From SKLM01 sp964390305 (lineage in GTDB: Bacteria; Chloroflexota; Anaerolineae; B4-G1), in assembly GCA_964390305.1 (NCBI GenBank), contig CAYMHT010000071.1, positions 1-13,271 of the forward strand: a stretch of 13,271 nt of DNA, in the 5' to 3' direction. A program made the position numbers and the translations under genes. Below the pieces are notes generated by a model. It did not search any database. It was not told where the DNA came from and saw only the letters and a program-made list of their open reading frames with translations. Within the stretch, counting starts at the first letter, position 1; each line of letters begins with the position of its first letter. This document shows positions 12,881 to 13,271 of the stretch, piece by piece.

Positions 12881-13271
12881 AGCCCTTCGCGTACGCCGAT
12901 GCATCCACCATAGAGGAAGCGGTTCAGGCTCTCGAACGGGATTGTCGTCCCCTGGCTGGGGGGACCGACCTGATAGCCCTGATGAAGAAGGGGTTGGTCA
13001 CGCCGGGACGTGTCGTCAATCTGAAGACGATCCCGGACCTGCACGACGTCCGGCGGGACGAGGGCGGCTGGCACATCGGCGCGCTGACAACCCTCTCGGC
13101 GTTGGCAGATCGAGACCGTGGCGCCTTGCACAGGGAGCTGCCGCTCCTTGCCCAGGCCGCGCGGGAGTCGGCGTCGCCTCAGCTCCGGCACGCCGCGACT
13201 CTCGGCGGGAACCTGTTGCAGCGGCCCCGCTGCTGGTACTTCCGCAATCCGCTCACCCACTGCTGGCTCAA
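12877..13271 (+). CDS. Molybdenum hydroxylase FAD-binding subunit (5' part; runs off window)
   Basis: The GTG start at 12877 shares bases with the large-subunit stop (GTGA overlap) and has the strong ribosome site AGGAAGGGAGGT (12860-12871). The frame reads MKPFAYADASTIEEAVQALE and stays open to the window end, giving 131 full codons. FAD-binding signatures of the CoxM/XdhB-type medium subunit are present: AGGTDL at residues 27-32 and TLGGNL at 108-113. Right after that comes LLQRPRCWYFRN with Cys119 and then Cys129. This matches the Cys-containing loop of the PaoB/HcrB branch, which carries an additional [4Fe-4S] cluster in solved members, though the other two ligands would lie beyond the edge. 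The subunit passes electrons from the small subunit to FAD. Order small-large-medium differs from the medium-small-large order of classical cox operons. Confidence 0.93.
   Translation, partial: MKPFAYADASTIEEAVQALERDCRPLAGGTDLIALMKKGLVTPGRVVNLKTIPDLHDVRRDEGGWHIGALTTLSALADRDRGALHRELPLLAQAARESASPQLRHAATLGGNLLQRPRCWYFRNPLTHCWL

Noticed and set aside
10063..13271. Aerobic CO dehydrogenase (CoxSLM)
   Set aside because: The large subunit lacks the AYRCSFR loop with the Cu-binding Cys of form I enzymes, the order is S-L-M, and the FAD subunit has a PaoB/HcrB-like Cys loop.
1..13271. tRNA, rRNA, CRISPR array, insertion sequence or attachment site
   Set aside because: I saw no repeat array, transposase or integrase motif, terminal inverted repeats or tRNA-like cloverleaf. 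Coding genes fill nearly the whole window.

Overview
All recognisable genes in this 13.3 kb window lie on the + strand, closely packed, with uniformly GC-rich codon use. There is no sign of a mobile element, an RNA gene or a broken gene. The solute-binding lipoprotein has a Pro/Thr/Glu-rich linker after its lipobox, and the cell appears to use transketolase-like, oligopeptide-transporter and molybdenum-hydroxylase genes freely. That style is common in Chloroflexota and related soil or aquatic heterotrophs. The taxonomic guess is inference and is weak.

Layout. (1) Bases 1-2398: the C-terminal part of a split transketolase N-subunit (cut by the window edge), the complete transketolase C-subunit, and a cytoplasmic BNR/Asp-box beta-propeller protein, spaced 2 and 11 nt apart. 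(2) Bases 2399-2714: the only long non-coding stretch, with a candidate extended -10 promoter, a 20-bp-spaced direct repeat and a 12-bp perfect palindrome. (3) Bases 2715-8414: a complete peptide/opine/nickel-family (Dpp/Opp-type) ABC importer in an unusual order: binding lipoprotein, DppC-type permease, a single protein carrying both ATPases (DppD and DppF fused), then the DppB-type permease last. The lipoprotein-permease gap holds two short hairpins and a 10-codon mini-ORF. (4) Bases 8504-13271: a 14-TM DHA2-type MFS transporter followed with almost no gap by a three-subunit molybdenum hydroxylase of the xanthine dehydrogenase/aldehyde oxidase family: a small 2x[2Fe-2S] subunit, a large molybdopterin subunit and an FAD subunit cut by the right edge. 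The FAD subunit shows the start of the Cys-containing loop that binds an extra [4Fe-4S] cluster in the PaoB/HcrB branch.

How the genes may work together (inference): the locus looks like a small-molecule catabolic cluster. The ABC importer would capture an organic solute, the molybdenum hydroxylase would oxidise an aldehyde, N-heterocycle or aryl-CoA-like intermediate, and the ThDP-dependent transketolase-like enzyme would handle a ketose or ketol fragment. The MFS protein would move a substrate or product. The substrate cannot be read from the sequence. I see no clearly new type of system. The points most worth following are the importer's rearranged architecture and inter-gene leader, the operator-like promoter region, and several substituted or extra key residues.
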